Of a stretch of DNA of 64,000 bases, positions 1 through 8,034 are shown piece after piece. The notes below the pieces were generated by a model that was not told the origin of the DNA, ran no database searches, and saw nothing but the letters and a program-made list of their open reading frames with translations. How positions within the stretch are numbered: the first letter of the stretch is position 1; the number at the start of each line of letters is the position of its first letter. Source of the DNA: Aquabacter sp965279295 (GTDB lineage: Bacteria; Pseudomonadota; Alphaproteobacteria; Rhizobiales; Xanthobacteraceae); NCBI GenBank assembly GCA_965279295.1, contig CBDIHQ010000018.1; one strand, written 5' to 3'. The translations under genes were made by a program, and so were the position numbers.

Positions 1-579
1 GGCATCAAGGAGCATGTCGCCGCCATCACCGAGCGCGCCATGCGCGGCGAGATCGCCTTCGAGCCGGCGCTGCGCGAGCGCGTCGCGCTGCTGAAGGGGC
101 TTTCGGTGGGCGTGGTGGAAGAGGTGCTGCGCGATCGCATCACCCTGATGCCGGGCGGCACCGAGCTGGTTGCCACCATGAAGGCGCACGGCGCCTACAC
201 GGTCCTGGTCTCGGGCGGCTTCACGCTGTTTACCAATCCGGTGGCCGCGCGCATCGGGTTCGACGAGAACCGGGCGAACGTGCTGCTGATCGAGGACGGC
301 GGCTTTGCCGGCCTGGTCCAGGAGCCGATCCTCGGCCGCGACGCCAAGACCGCGGCACTGATCGCCTACCGCGACCGCCTGCGCCTCTCGCCCTCCGAGA
401 CCATGGCGGTGGGCGATGGGGCGAACGATCTCGGCATGCTGTCCGAAGCCGGCATCGGCGTCGCCTACCACGCCAAGCCCAAGGTCGCGGAAGCCGCCCA
501 TGTGCGGATCGACCATTCCGACCTCACCGCGCTGCTCTACATGCAGGGCTATACCGTGGATGAGATCGCGCGGGGGTGA
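1..579 (+). CDS. serB: Phosphoserine phosphatase, 3' part
   Basis: C-terminal part of a HAD-superfamily phosphoserine phosphatase, the last step of serine synthesis (phosphoserine to serine plus phosphate). The reading frame is open from base 1, so the N-terminus with the DxDxT nucleophile motif lies outside the window. Visible are the HAD motif II region (VLVSGGFTLF, whose serine or threonine binds phosphate) and the acidic motif (MAVGDGANDLGML) that holds the Mg2+ ligands. The end matches the usual SerB C-terminus (LTALLYMQGY). The last 55 bases are repeated 237 bases downstream. Family assignment is secure. Confidence 0.93.
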   Translation, partial: GIKEHVAAITERAMRGEIAFEPALRERVALLKGLSVGVVEEVLRDRITLMPGGTELVATMKAHGAYTVLVSGGFTLFTNPVAARIGFDENRANVLLIEDGGFAGLVQEPILGRDAKTAALIAYRDRLRLSPSETMAVGDGANDLGMLSEAGIGVAYHAKPKVAEAAHVRIDHSDLTALLYMQGYTVDEIARG

Positions 580-812
580 GGGGGGCTTTCTGAGGTCCTG
601 GATAGCTCCGGACCGTCCCCGAAAGCCCCCTCCCTAACCCTCCCCCGCAAGCGGGAGAGGGGATTTCGGGCGGATCCAGGGGAGCGCACACCATCAGCCC
701 GAAACGGCCCAAAAGCCCTCTCCCGCTTGCGGGGGAGGGTTGGGAGGGGGCAGGCAGACCTGACCGTGCTGCTCTACATGCAGTGCTATACCGTGGACGA
801 GATCGCGCGGGC
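520..812. repeat. Imperfect duplication of the serB 3' end
   Basis: Bases 520-574 (the serB codons DLTALLYMQGYTVDEIAR) recur at 757-811 with four mismatches in 55. The intervening 180 bases carry an inverted-repeat element. The downstream copy has no start codon and no upstream gene body, so it is a relic rather than a gene. The simplest inference is that an element inserted into or beside serB and the gene end was duplicated or restored. Confidence 0.8.
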
Positions 813-1017
813 GCTTTCGGGCTTCGAGCGTCTCGAACGGCAGGTCTTAACCCCCACACACCTTCCGCTGGCGACCCTCCCCCCTTGAGGGGGAGGGCAG
901 GGTGGGGGGTATCTTTCCATCTGCTCAGGCGAGGGTGGTCCTGGCGGCGCCATACCCCCCACCCCAACCCTCCCCCTCAAGGGGGGAGGGAGCAGTCTAT
1001 TGGGTGAGGGAGGGGCT
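580..1017. repeat. Intergenic block of nested GC-rich inverted repeats
   Basis: No credible gene is visible here. The first inverted pair has arms 628-661 and 716-750, each itself a small palindrome with core CTCCCCCGCAAGCGGGAG. The second pair has arms 874-912 and 952-990, nearly perfect over 39 bases, with core CCCTCCCCCTCAAGGGG. A 10-bp perfect hairpin also joins 581-590 with 621-630 (GGGGGCTTTC and its complement). The structure resembles REP or MITE-like palindromic repeats found between genes. Related cores recur at 44.9-45.2 kb. The block separates convergent serB and degP and could also serve as a transcript end. Confidence 0.8.
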
Positions 1018-2520
1018 TCAGTTCAGCGGGATGGCGGCGAACTGGACTTGGCCGTCGGGGTCGGAAATCAGCAGCAGAGCGGATTTCTTGCCGTCCTTCT
1101 TCAGCGCCTCGACGCGACGCTGCACGTCGGTGGGGCTCATCACGGCCTCCTGGCCGACCTCGACCACGACGTATCCCGGCTTGAGGCCCTTGTCGGCGGC
1201 GGGAGAATTGCGGTCGACATTGACGATGACGACGCCCTTCACGCTGTCCTTCAGCTTGAAGCGTTTGCGCAGGTCGTCGGTGATGCCGGAGAGTTCGAGG
1301 CCGAGCGAGCGCTGGGTGGTGGCCTTCGGCGCCGCGTCGGGCTTGGGATCGGCGGCCGCTGCCTGCTTCTCGTCTTCCGGCATGCGGGCGATGGTGATGC
1401 GCAGGCTCTCTTCCTTGCCCTTGCGGATCACGACCACGTCGACTTCTTTCCCGACCTGGGTGTCGGCGACGATGCGCGGCAGGTCGCGCATTTCCTTCAC
1501 GTCCTTGCCGTCGAACTTCACCACCACGTCGCCGGCCTTGATCTCGGCTTTCGCCGCAGGCCCGCCGTCGCTGACGCCGCCGACCAGGGCGCCGCGCGCC
1601 TTGCCGAGGCCCAGGCTCTCGGCGATCTCGTCGGTGACCGGCTGGATGCGCACGCCGATCCAGCCGCGCCGCACTTCCTTGAACTCCTGCAACTGCGCCA
1701 GGATCGGCGCGGCGGTGGAGGAGGGGACGGCGAAACCGATGCCGATGGAGCCGCCCGAGGGGGAGATGATGGCGGTGTTGATGCCGATGACCTCGCCGTT
1801 CATGTTGAACAGCGGGCCGCCGGAATTGCCGCGATTGATGGCGGCATCGGTCTGGATGAAATTGTCATAGGGGCCGGAATTGATGTTCCGGTTGCGGGCG
1901 GAAACCACGCCCACCGTCAGCGTGCCGCCGAGGCCGAACGGGTTGCCGATGGCCATCACCCAGTCGCCGACGCGCAACTGGTCGGAATTTCCGAACTTCA
2001 CGGCGGTGAGCGGCTTGTCCGGCTTGACGCGCAGCAGCGCGAGATCGGTCTTGGCGTCCCTGCCGACCAGTTCGGCCTTCAGCTTCGTGCCGTCGTTGAA
2101 ATTGGCGTAGATCTCGTCCGCGTCGGCGATGACGTGGTTGTTGGTGACGATCAGGCCCGAGGGGTCGATCACGAAGCCGGAGCCGAGTGAAGAGACCTTC
2201 CGCGAGCGGCTCGCGCCGCCATCCTTGTCGGCGCCGTCCTCTTGCTGCTTCTTCTTGAAGAATTCATCGAAGAATTCCTCAAACGGCGAGCCGGGCGGAA
2301 GCTGGGGGGCGGGAACGCTGCGCGCCGCCGCCACATTCTGCGAGGTGGAGATGTTGACCACCGCATCCATCACCACCGCCGCCGTGTCGGCGACCGTGTC
2401 CGGGCCTTTGGCGGATGCGGCCAAGGCCGGTGTGAACCCCGGTGCGAACGCGGTGACCGCGCTCAGGCTCAATGCGAGCGCGAGGGCCGGCACGGACAAC
2501 AGGCGGCTTCCAGCAGACAT
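1018..2520 (-). CDS. degP: Periplasmic Deg/HtrA serine protease with two PDZ domains
   Basis: 500-residue DegP/DegQ/MucD-type periplasmic protease and chaperone for misfolded envelope proteins. A signal peptide (residues 1-35, ending near PALAAS) precedes a trypsin-like domain with triad His129 (TNNHV), Asp159 (KTDLALL) and Ser233 (GNSGGP), then two PDZ domains (about 290-375 and 400-495). The start ATG at 2520 is preceded by GAGGAA; upstream codons look non-coding. It is the last gene of hflK-hflC-DUF2065-degP, which links quality control of inner-membrane and periplasmic proteins. DegP and DegQ cannot be separated by eye, so the symbol is nominal. Confidence 0.93.
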   Translation of the reverse strand: MSAGSRLLSVPALALALSLSAVTAFAPGFTPALAASAKGPDTVADTAAVVMDAVVNISTSQNVAAARSVPAPQLPPGSPFEEFFDEFFKKKQQEDGADKDGGASRSRKVSSLGSGFVIDPSGLIVTNNHVIADADEIYANFNDGTKLKAELVGRDAKTDLALLRVKPDKPLTAVKFGNSDQLRVGDWVMAIGNPFGLGGTLTVGVVSARNRNINSGPYDNFIQTDAAINRGNSGGPLFNMNGEVIGINTAIISPSGGSIGIGFAVPSSTAAPILAQLQEFKEVRRGWIGVRIQPVTDEIAESLGLGKARGALVGGVSDGGPAAKAEIKAGDVVVKFDGKDVKEMRDLPRIVADTQVGKEVDVVVIRKGKEESLRITIARMPEDEKQAAAADPKPDAAPKATTQRSLGLELSGITDDLRKRFKLKDSVKGVVIVNVDRNSPAADKGLKPGYVVVEVGQEAVMSPTDVQRRVEALKKDGKKSALLLISDPDGQVQFAAIPLN

Positions 2521-2638
2521 GAGCTTTCCTCGCGGAGCTAAATGCGGCGCACGGACCCTGCGGGCGCCGCCGCACACCAATGCAACCATGCCTCGCCCGC
2601 CAATGGGGCGAAAACGGGACACACGCGAGTGTGCCCCA

Positions 2639-2824
2639 TCACCTTCGCACGAGCCAAACCACAATCACGCCAACAATCCCCACCAGGAGGCCGCTGATCC
2701 TCAGCGGCATCTCCGGCGCCTTGAGCACAGCCTTTATGGCGCTGCGCCAGGCGCCGGGGAAAGCGGCCAGGACGAGCCCTTCGAGCACCAGCACGAGTCC
2801 GATCGCCGCCAGAAGGTCCCGCAT
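2639..2824 (-). CDS. DUF2065 small inner-membrane protein
   Basis: 61-residue protein of the DUF2065 (YjeT-like) family. It has two hydrophobic segments (about 4-24 and 44-60) around a short polar stretch with AFPGAWR, and ends in Arg-Arg. The start ATG at 2824 was chosen because earlier codons overlap the end of hflC and give an arginine-rich leader absent from the family. In alpha- and gammaproteobacteria this family often sits next to hflC. It lies 16 bases after hflC and 118 bases before degP, in the same direction. Molecular function is not known. Confidence 0.85.
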   Translation of the reverse strand: MRDLLAAIGLVLVLEGLVLAAFPGAWRSAIKAVLKAPEMPLRISGLLVGIVGVIVVWLVRR

Positions 2825-2840
2825 GGGGTTCGGCCTTGTC

Positions 2841-3764
2841 CTAGCGCGCCGGCTCGGGAGCAGGCGCGGTTGGGGCCGTAGCCGCCGCGGCGCCGCCCAT
2901 CGGATCCGCAAAATAGCGGAAGAAGGACGTCGAATCGGGGCTGATGACCAGGCGTGTGTCGTTCGACTTCAAGCTGTTCTCGAACGCCTGCATCGAGCGA
3001 TAGAAGGCGAAGAAGTCGAGGTCGCGGCTATAGGCTTCGGCGAAGATCTGGATTCGCTCGGAATCGCCCGCACCGCGCAGTTCCTCGCCCTTGGAGTTCG
3101 CTTCCGCGACCACGATGGTCGCTTCACGCTCTGCCCTGGCGCGGGTGCGCTGCGCCGCTTCCGCACCCTGCGCGCGAATCTCGCCCGCTTCACGCTGGCG
3201 TTCCGTCTGCATGCGCTGGAACACCGCCTGGCTGTTCGCCTCCGGCAGGTCGGCCCGGCGGATGCGCACGTCGACCACCGTGATGCCGAAATTGGCGGCT
3301 TCGCGGTTCACCTGCTCGTTGATCCGCCCCATGAGCGTTTCACGCTCGTCGCGCACCACGCTGATGAAGGTGCTCTCGCCCAAAACCCGGCGCAAAGCCG
3401 AATTTAGGACGGTGGCGAGCCGCGAGTTGGCGGCCTCGATGGTGCCGACCGACTGGTAGAACTTCAGCGGGTTCGAGATGCGATAGCGCGCGAACGCATC
3501 CACCACCAAGCGCTTCTGGTCCGAGGCAATCACTTCCTGCTGGGGGTTTTCCAGGTCGAGGATGCGATTGTCGATATAGACCACGTTGTCGATGAACGGC
3601 ATTTTCCAATGCAGTCCGGGCGTGGTGATGGGCGGCAGCGGGCTGCCGAGCCGCAGCACCAGCGCCTGCTGGGTCTGGCTGACGGTGAATGCCGAGGAGT
3701 AGAGCCCCACCAGCACCACGATGATGACGACCGTGATGAGGCCGCCGAGGAAAGACGATCTCAT
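2841..3764 (-). CDS. hflC: HflC, regulator of FtsH protease
   Basis: 307-residue SPFH/Band-7 (prohibitin-like) protein. With HflK it forms a large inner-membrane complex on the periplasmic side that encloses FtsH and controls its proteolysis. One N-terminal membrane anchor (about residues 7-27) is followed by the SPFH domain (VSQTQQALVLRLG to about 200) and an Arg/Glu/Ala-rich helical segment (QRMQTERQREAGEIRAQG). The tail is alanine- and proline-rich. Its ATG overlaps the hflK stop as ATGA, which implies translational coupling. Length is near the family norm. Confidence 0.95.
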   Translation of the reverse strand: MRSSFLGGLITVVIIVVLVGLYSSAFTVSQTQQALVLRLGSPLPPITTPGLHWKMPFIDNVVYIDNRILDLENPQQEVIASDQKRLVVDAFARYRISNPLKFYQSVGTIEAANSRLATVLNSALRRVLGESTFISVVRDERETLMGRINEQVNREAANFGITVVDVRIRRADLPEANSQAVFQRMQTERQREAGEIRAQGAEAAQRTRARAEREATIVVAEANSKGEELRGAGDSERIQIFAEAYSRDLDFFAFYRSMQAFENSLKSNDTRLVISPDSTSFFRYFADPMGGAAAATAPTAPAPEPAR

Positions 3765-4933
3765 CGGGCCGCTCCCTGGCTAGGTCCGCCCTGTGTGGAG
3801 GGGGCCGGTGGTGTCGGGGTTCGGCGGCCAAGCTCGCCGAGCGGCAGGAAGGGAATGACGCCGCCGCCGCCCGTGCGCGCGGCCGAGCTTTGGTCGATCA
3901 GGACCTTTTCCATCGGTCCGAGCACACGTTCCATGGTCTCGAAATACATCCGCTGGCGGGTCACGTCCTTCGCCTTCGCATATTGATCGTAGATCAGGAT
4001 GAAGCGCGCCGCCTGTCCACGGGCTTCCACCACGGTGCGTTCACGATAGGCCTGCGCCGCGTTGTCGATGCGGGAGGCTTCGCCGCGCGCCTCGGGCAGA
4101 ACCCGGTTGGCGTAGGTCTGGGCCTCGTTCTGCGCACGCTCGGCGTCCGCGCGGGCCGCCTGCACGTCGCGGAAGGAATCGATGACCTGCTGGGGCGGGT
4201 CGACCTTCTGCAACTGGAGCTGGGTGATGCGCACGCCGGCGCCGTAGCTGTCCAGGGTGCGCTGCATCAGATCGTGCACGCCGGTTTCGATGCCCTGGCG
4301 GGCGCCGGTGAGGATCGGCTGGATGTTGGTGCGGCCGATCACCTCGCGCATGGCGCTTTCCGCCACCGCCTTGATGGTGCCTTCCGGGTTCTGGACGTTG
4401 AACAGGAAGTGTTCTGCATTGTTGATGACCCAGAACACCGCGAAGTCCACGTCGACGATGTTCTCGTCGCCGGTGAGCATCAGGCTTTCCTCGGGCACAT
4501 CGCGCAGCACGGCACTGCCGCGGCGCGGGTCGTCGGTGATGCGCATGCCGATGTCGATGCGATTGACGCGCGTGACCTTGGGGGTCAGCACGGTCTCGAT
4601 CGGATAGGGCAGGTGGTAGTTGAGGCCGGGCTGGGTCACCTGGACGAACTTGCCGAACCGCAGCACCACGCCCTGCTCGTCAGGCTCGACACGATAGAAG
4701 CCGGAGAGCAGCCATCCCGCCACGACCAGCGCGACCAGGAGGATGACGCCCTTCACGCCCATGGAGCCGGGCAGCAGGTTGCGCAGCCGGTCCTGGCTGC
4801 GCCGGATCAGATCCTCGATATCCGGTGGTGTTGGACCTGAGGAGGAAGGTCCCGATCCCCAGGGGCCGCGCGGTCCGCCGCCGCCGCCGCCGCCGCTCCC
4901 CCACGGGCCTCCACTCTGATTCTTCCACGACAT
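3761..4933 (-). CDS. hflK: HflK, regulator of FtsH protease
   Basis: 390-residue partner of HflC. The cytoplasmic N-terminus is very rich in Gly, Pro and Trp (repeats of GPWGSG around a run of glycines, residues 8-30), as in other HflK proteins. One membrane segment follows (about 61-80), then the SPFH domain (VEPDEQGVVLRFGKF) and a helical region (VQAARADAERAQNEAQTYANR). The start MSWKNQSGG at 4933 fits the family; an in-frame extension to 5065 lacks family features. It is first in the hflK-hflC-DUF2065-degP operon, about 117 bases below a strong promoter-like sequence at 5051-5079. Confidence 0.95.
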   Translation of the reverse strand: MSWKNQSGGPWGSGGGGGGGPRGPWGSGPSSSGPTPPDIEDLIRRSQDRLRNLLPGSMGVKGVILLVALVVAGWLLSGFYRVEPDEQGVVLRFGKFVQVTQPGLNYHLPYPIETVLTPKVTRVNRIDIGMRITDDPRRGSAVLRDVPEESLMLTGDENIVDVDFAVFWVINNAEHFLFNVQNPEGTIKAVAESAMREVIGRTNIQPILTGARQGIETGVHDLMQRTLDSYGAGVRITQLQLQKVDPPQQVIDSFRDVQAARADAERAQNEAQTYANRVLPEARGEASRIDNAAQAYRERTVVEARGQAARFILIYDQYAKAKDVTRQRMYFETMERVLGPMEKVLIDQSSAARTGGGGVIPFLPLGELGRRTPTPPAPSTQGGPSQGAAR

Positions 4934-5050
4934 CCGCCGTCTCCCGTCGGAGCGCCGCATAGGCAGCGGTCCGCGTATCTTGTTCTCCGCCCCATCCAGG
5001 GGCCCGGCGCGGCCGTCAAAAGACAGCGCGCTGAGCAACGGAGGCAGCGG

Positions 5051-5079
5051 GTTATAGAAAGGCACGCGTCACGTTTCAA
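5051..5079 (-). promoter_or_regulatory. Promoter candidate for the hflK-hflC-degP operon
   Basis: On the minus strand TTGAAA (5079-5074), a 17-base spacer and TATAAC (5056-5051) make a near-consensus housekeeping promoter. The -35 hexamer lies in the loop of the palindrome 5061-5092. TTGAAA followed by a C-rich -10 region can also suit a heat-shock sigma factor, which would suit this operon, but that is inference. Confidence 0.6.
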
Positions 5080-5092
5080 CGTAGCGCGTGCC
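5061..5092. promoter_or_regulatory. Palindrome around the hflK -35 element
   Basis: GGCACGCG (5061-5068) and CGCGTGCC (5085-5092) are perfect inverted repeats, with inner ACG/CGT pairs around the central TTTCAA. Read on the minus strand the hairpin is followed by TTTCTATAA, so it may end transcription from the RHH gene, act as an operator for hflK, or do both. Confidence 0.5.
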
Positions 5093-5126
5093 TGGCAATG
5101 ACATTCAGATAGGGAAGCGTCTCAGA

Positions 5127-5402
5127 TTACGCAACGGTAGCTCCGGCCCCGGTTCGCTCACTGGACCCCTGCGCGCGACCGGCACCGCCGTGCGCGCGAT
5201 AGTGATCGAGAACGAACAGGCGGATCGCCGAAGACAGATTTCCCTGACTGCGCGACGAGTCGATGGTCGCCACGAGGTCAGACAAGGTCAACCTGCGGCT
5301 CGCAGCGATCTCCTTCAGCGCGTCCCAAAACGCATCCTCAAGGCTGACGCTGGTCTTGTGGCCGGCGATAACGATCGATCTCTTCACCACGGGGCTTTTC
5401 AT
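5127..5402 (-). CDS. Ribbon-helix-helix domain protein
   Basis: 91-residue protein with an RHH_4-type ribbon-helix-helix fold (residues about 5-75: VVKRSIVIAGHKTSVSLEDAFWDALKEIA, then LTLSDLVATID and LSSAIRLFVLDHY). It is probably a small DNA-binding dimer, or a family named for that fold. The last 20 residues are Gly/Ala/Ser-rich and likely disordered. The ATG overlaps the stop of the DUF4169 gene as ATGA. This pair beside fumC is common in Hyphomicrobiales. The target is unknown. Confidence 0.85.
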   Translation of the reverse strand: MKSPVVKRSIVIAGHKTSVSLEDAFWDALKEIAASRRLTLSDLVATIDSSRSQGNLSSAIRLFVLDHYRAHGGAGRAQGSSERTGAGATVA

Positions 5403-5587
5403 GTTTGTTCCCTCTTCGTGAGCAGGTGACCGTCAAGCTTTTCACCCAGCAGGCGCTGCTGCGCCGCCTCATTTTGCCGCTCTGCTTTCGTGCGGCCGAA
5501 CTTGGCGCGGTTGGCCTCGGCTTCCGCCTCGGCCTGCGTCCGCTTGATGGATTTCCGCACGCGGCGGAGGTTGACGATCTCGCCCAC
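5399..5587 (-). CDS. DUF4169 family small protein
   Basis: 62-residue, highly charged, mostly helical protein that starts MGEIVNLRRVRKSIKR, the DUF4169 signature, and is followed by an Ala/Glu/Arg-rich helix. No membrane segment or catalytic motif is visible. It is translationally coupled to the RHH gene and divergent from fumC. On the minus strand TTGCAG (5708-5703), 16 bases and CATATG (5686-5681) form a weak promoter candidate upstream. Function is unknown; the conserved pairing suggests the two products act together. Confidence 0.82.
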   Translation of the reverse strand: MGEIVNLRRVRKSIKRTQAEAEAEANRAKFGRTKAERQNEAAQQRLLGEKLDGHLLTKREQT

Positions 5588-5872
5588 TTCAGACCTCTAC
5601 AAACGGCTGGCTTTCCCCAAAACCAAACCGGACTTTCCAGTGCCTCGCGGCCCCCCCAAGGACCTGACCCCCGACTTCGACATATGGACTGACGCAGTAA
5701 GCCTGCAATCATGGGCGAAGCTATGGCAAGTGTGAGCCGGTCGAGCCATCTTCTGCTACCTCCGACTAACTATTTTACGTTGGCGCGCGGGTGGATCGCG
5801 GTTCCGCTTCCCTCCGGCGCCGAGGCGTTTTAGAAGCCAGACCCATTCGGGAACCCTGGAGAGGCGAGCCAG

Positions 5873-7264
5873 ATGACTGCGACACGCACGGAAACAGATA
5901 CGTTCGGCCCCATCGAAGTCCCCGCGGACCGTTATTGGGGGGCGCAGGCGCAGCGGTCCTACGGCAACTTCAAAATCGGTTGGGAGCGCCAGCCGCTTCC
6001 CGTCGTGCGGGCCCTCGGCATCGTCAAGCGCGCCGCCGCAGAGACCAATGTGGCCCTCGGCCGGCTCGATCCGAAGATCGGCGCCGCCATCGTGCAGGCC
6101 GCCAACGAGGTGATCGAGGGCAAGCTCGACGATCATTTCCCATTGGTTGTGTGGCAGACCGGGTCCGGCACCCAGTCCAACATGAATGCCAATGAAGTGA
6201 TCTCGAACCGGGCGATCGAGATCTCGGGCGGGGTGATGGGCTCCAAGAAGCCGGTTCATCCCAACGATCATGTCAACATGAGCCAGTCGTCCAACGACAC
6301 CTATCCCACCGCGATGCATGTCGCCTGCGCGGAAGAAATCGTGCATCGCCTGCTGCCGGCGCTTCAGACGCTGCGCAACGCGCTGAACGACAAGGCCGAG
6401 AAGTGGAAGGGCATCATCAAGATCGGCCGCACCCATACCCAGGATGCGACCCCGCTGACGCTCGGCCAGGAATTCTCGGGCTACACCGCCCAGGTGGAGC
6501 ACGGCATCCAGCGGATCGAATCCACGCTGCCCGCGCTGATGCAGCTGGCCCAGGGCGGCACGGCGGTCGGCACCGGCCTCAATGCGCCGGTCGGCTTCGC
6601 CGAGCAGGTTGCGGAGCACATCGCGGCCATCACCAAGCTGCCGTTCACCACGGCGCCCAACAAGTTCGAGGCGCTGGCGGCGCACGACGCCATGGTGTTC
6701 TCGCACGGCGCCATCAACACGGTGGCGGCTTCGCTGTTCAAGATCGCCAACGACATCCGCTTCCTGGGCTCCGGCCCGCGTTCCGGCCTTGGTGAACTGG
6801 CGCTGCCGGAAAACGAGCCCGGCTCCTCCATCATGCCGGGCAAGGTGAACCCGACCCAGTGCGAGGCGCTCACCCAGGTGTGCGTGCAGATTTTCGGCAA
6901 CAATGCCGCGCTGACCTTCGCCGGCAGCCAGGGGCATTTCGAGCTGAACGTCTACAATCCGGTGATGGCCTATAATTTCCTTCAGTCGGTGCGGCTGATG
7001 TCGGATGCGGCGGTGAGCTTCACCGAGCACTGCGTGCTCGGCATCGAGCCGCGCGAGGACAACATCAAGGCAGCGCTGGAGCGGTCCTTGATGCTTGTCA
7101 CGGCGTTGGCACCGAGCATCGGCTATGACAATGCGGCCAAGATCGCCAAGACCGCGCACAAGAACGGCACCACGCTGCGCGAGGAAGCGGTCGGCGGCGG
7201 TTACGTCACCAACGAGGAGTTCGACGCCGTGGTGCGCCCGGAAAACATGATCTCTCCGGGCTGA
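5873..7264 (+). CDS. fumC: Class II fumarate hydratase
   Basis: 463-residue iron-independent fumarase, which converts fumarate to malate in the TCA cycle in the cytoplasm. Visible motifs are TGSGTQSNMNANEVI near residue 100, SSNDTYPTAMH near 140, the HTQDATPLTLGQEFSGY region near 190, and the superfamily signature GSSIMPGKVN near 316-325, whose serine loop is catalytic. Length is typical. The start ATG is preceded by GGAGAGG. It stands alone, divergent from DUF4169/RHH, and 78 bases before a ParB-like gene read in the same direction. Confidence 0.97.
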   Translation: MTATRTETDTFGPIEVPADRYWGAQAQRSYGNFKIGWERQPLPVVRALGIVKRAAAETNVALGRLDPKIGAAIVQAANEVIEGKLDDHFPLVVWQTGSGTQSNMNANEVISNRAIEISGGVMGSKKPVHPNDHVNMSQSSNDTYPTAMHVACAEEIVHRLLPALQTLRNALNDKAEKWKGIIKIGRTHTQDATPLTLGQEFSGYTAQVEHGIQRIESTLPALMQLAQGGTAVGTGLNAPVGFAEQVAEHIAAITKLPFTTAPNKFEALAAHDAMVFSHGAINTVAASLFKIANDIRFLGSGPRSGLGELALPENEPGSSIMPGKVNPTQCEALTQVCVQIFGNNAALTFAGSQGHFELNVYNPVMAYNFLQSVRLMSDAAVSFTEHCVLGIEPREDNIKAALERSLMLVTALAPSIGYDNAAKIAKTAHKNGTTLREEAVGGGYVTNEEFDAVVRPENMISPG

Positions 7265-7342
7265 TCCGCTCCGCGGCGACGACCTCCGACACGAGATTGC
7301 GGGCTGCGCCACGGCGCCGCCCGTTCACCCTGAAAGGTGGAA

Positions 7343-7948
7343 ATGGCAAAGCGCGAAGTCGACATCGCCGATCTGCATCCCACCCAATTGACCCTGGGCA
7401 TGCTGGAAGTGGTGCGCCGGGCCGCGCGCATGGCGGACATGAAGAAGCGGGATCTGGATGACTTCATCCGTGACCGCCCCGTGCCGTGCGTCATCGGCCC
7501 CAAGGGCCGTCTCTATATGATCGACCACCACCATCTCTGCCGCGCGCTGCTGGCCTGCGGCCGCGCCAGTGTCATCCAGGACGTGTCGCGCACCATCGAC
7601 TGGTCGCATATGGACAGCCAGGAGTTCTGGCCCGCCATGGATCGCGCCGGCATGTGCTGGCCTATCGATGCCGACGGCAACCGCCGGCCCTATGCGCGCA
7701 TCCCCAGCCATGTGCGCGACCTCACCGACAATCCCTGGCGCACGCTCGCCCGTGGCGTGCGCGGCAAGGCATTTCAGGACAAGGACGATACGCCGTTCAA
7801 GGAATTCATGTGGGGGGAGTATTTCCGGACCTTCATGAGCCGTAGGCTTATCGAGACCAGCCTGGAACTTGCGGAGGGGCTGGCACTTGAACTGGCTAAG
7901 CTGGATGAAGCCCAAGATTTGCCCGGCTTTCTCGGCAAGACGAAGTAG
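7343..7948 (+). CDS. ParB-like nuclease family protein (ParBc_2)
   Basis: 201-residue protein resembling the putative ParB-like nuclease family PF08857. It shows VDIADLHPTQLTLGMLEVVRRA, then DFIRDRPVPCVIGPKGRLYMIDHHHLCRALL, where the DHHH cluster is a likely metal or catalytic site. It lacks the helix-turn-helix of true chromosome-partition ParB proteins and is not near parA or oriC genes. The start ATG at 7343 has AAAGGTGG at good spacing; a GTG two codons earlier is less suitable. It may be cotranscribed with fumC. The biochemical role is not established. Confidence 0.8.
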   Translation: MAKREVDIADLHPTQLTLGMLEVVRRAARMADMKKRDLDDFIRDRPVPCVIGPKGRLYMIDHHHLCRALLACGRASVIQDVSRTIDWSHMDSQEFWPAMDRAGMCWPIDADGNRRPYARIPSHVRDLTDNPWRTLARGVRGKAFQDKDDTPFKEFMWGEYFRTFMSRRLIETSLELAEGLALELAKLDEAQDLPGFLGKTK

Positions 7949-8034
7949 CTCTACGCGGATCGGGGGAGCGGCGGCACGCGCCGCATGACCGCCCCGGATC
8001 ATCACATCAATTTCGTGGTTAGGAAGGCTCCGAT

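Noticed and set aside
5756..7312. 518-codon open frame opposite fumC
   Set aside because: Overlaps the whole of fumC and lacks any recognisable domain.
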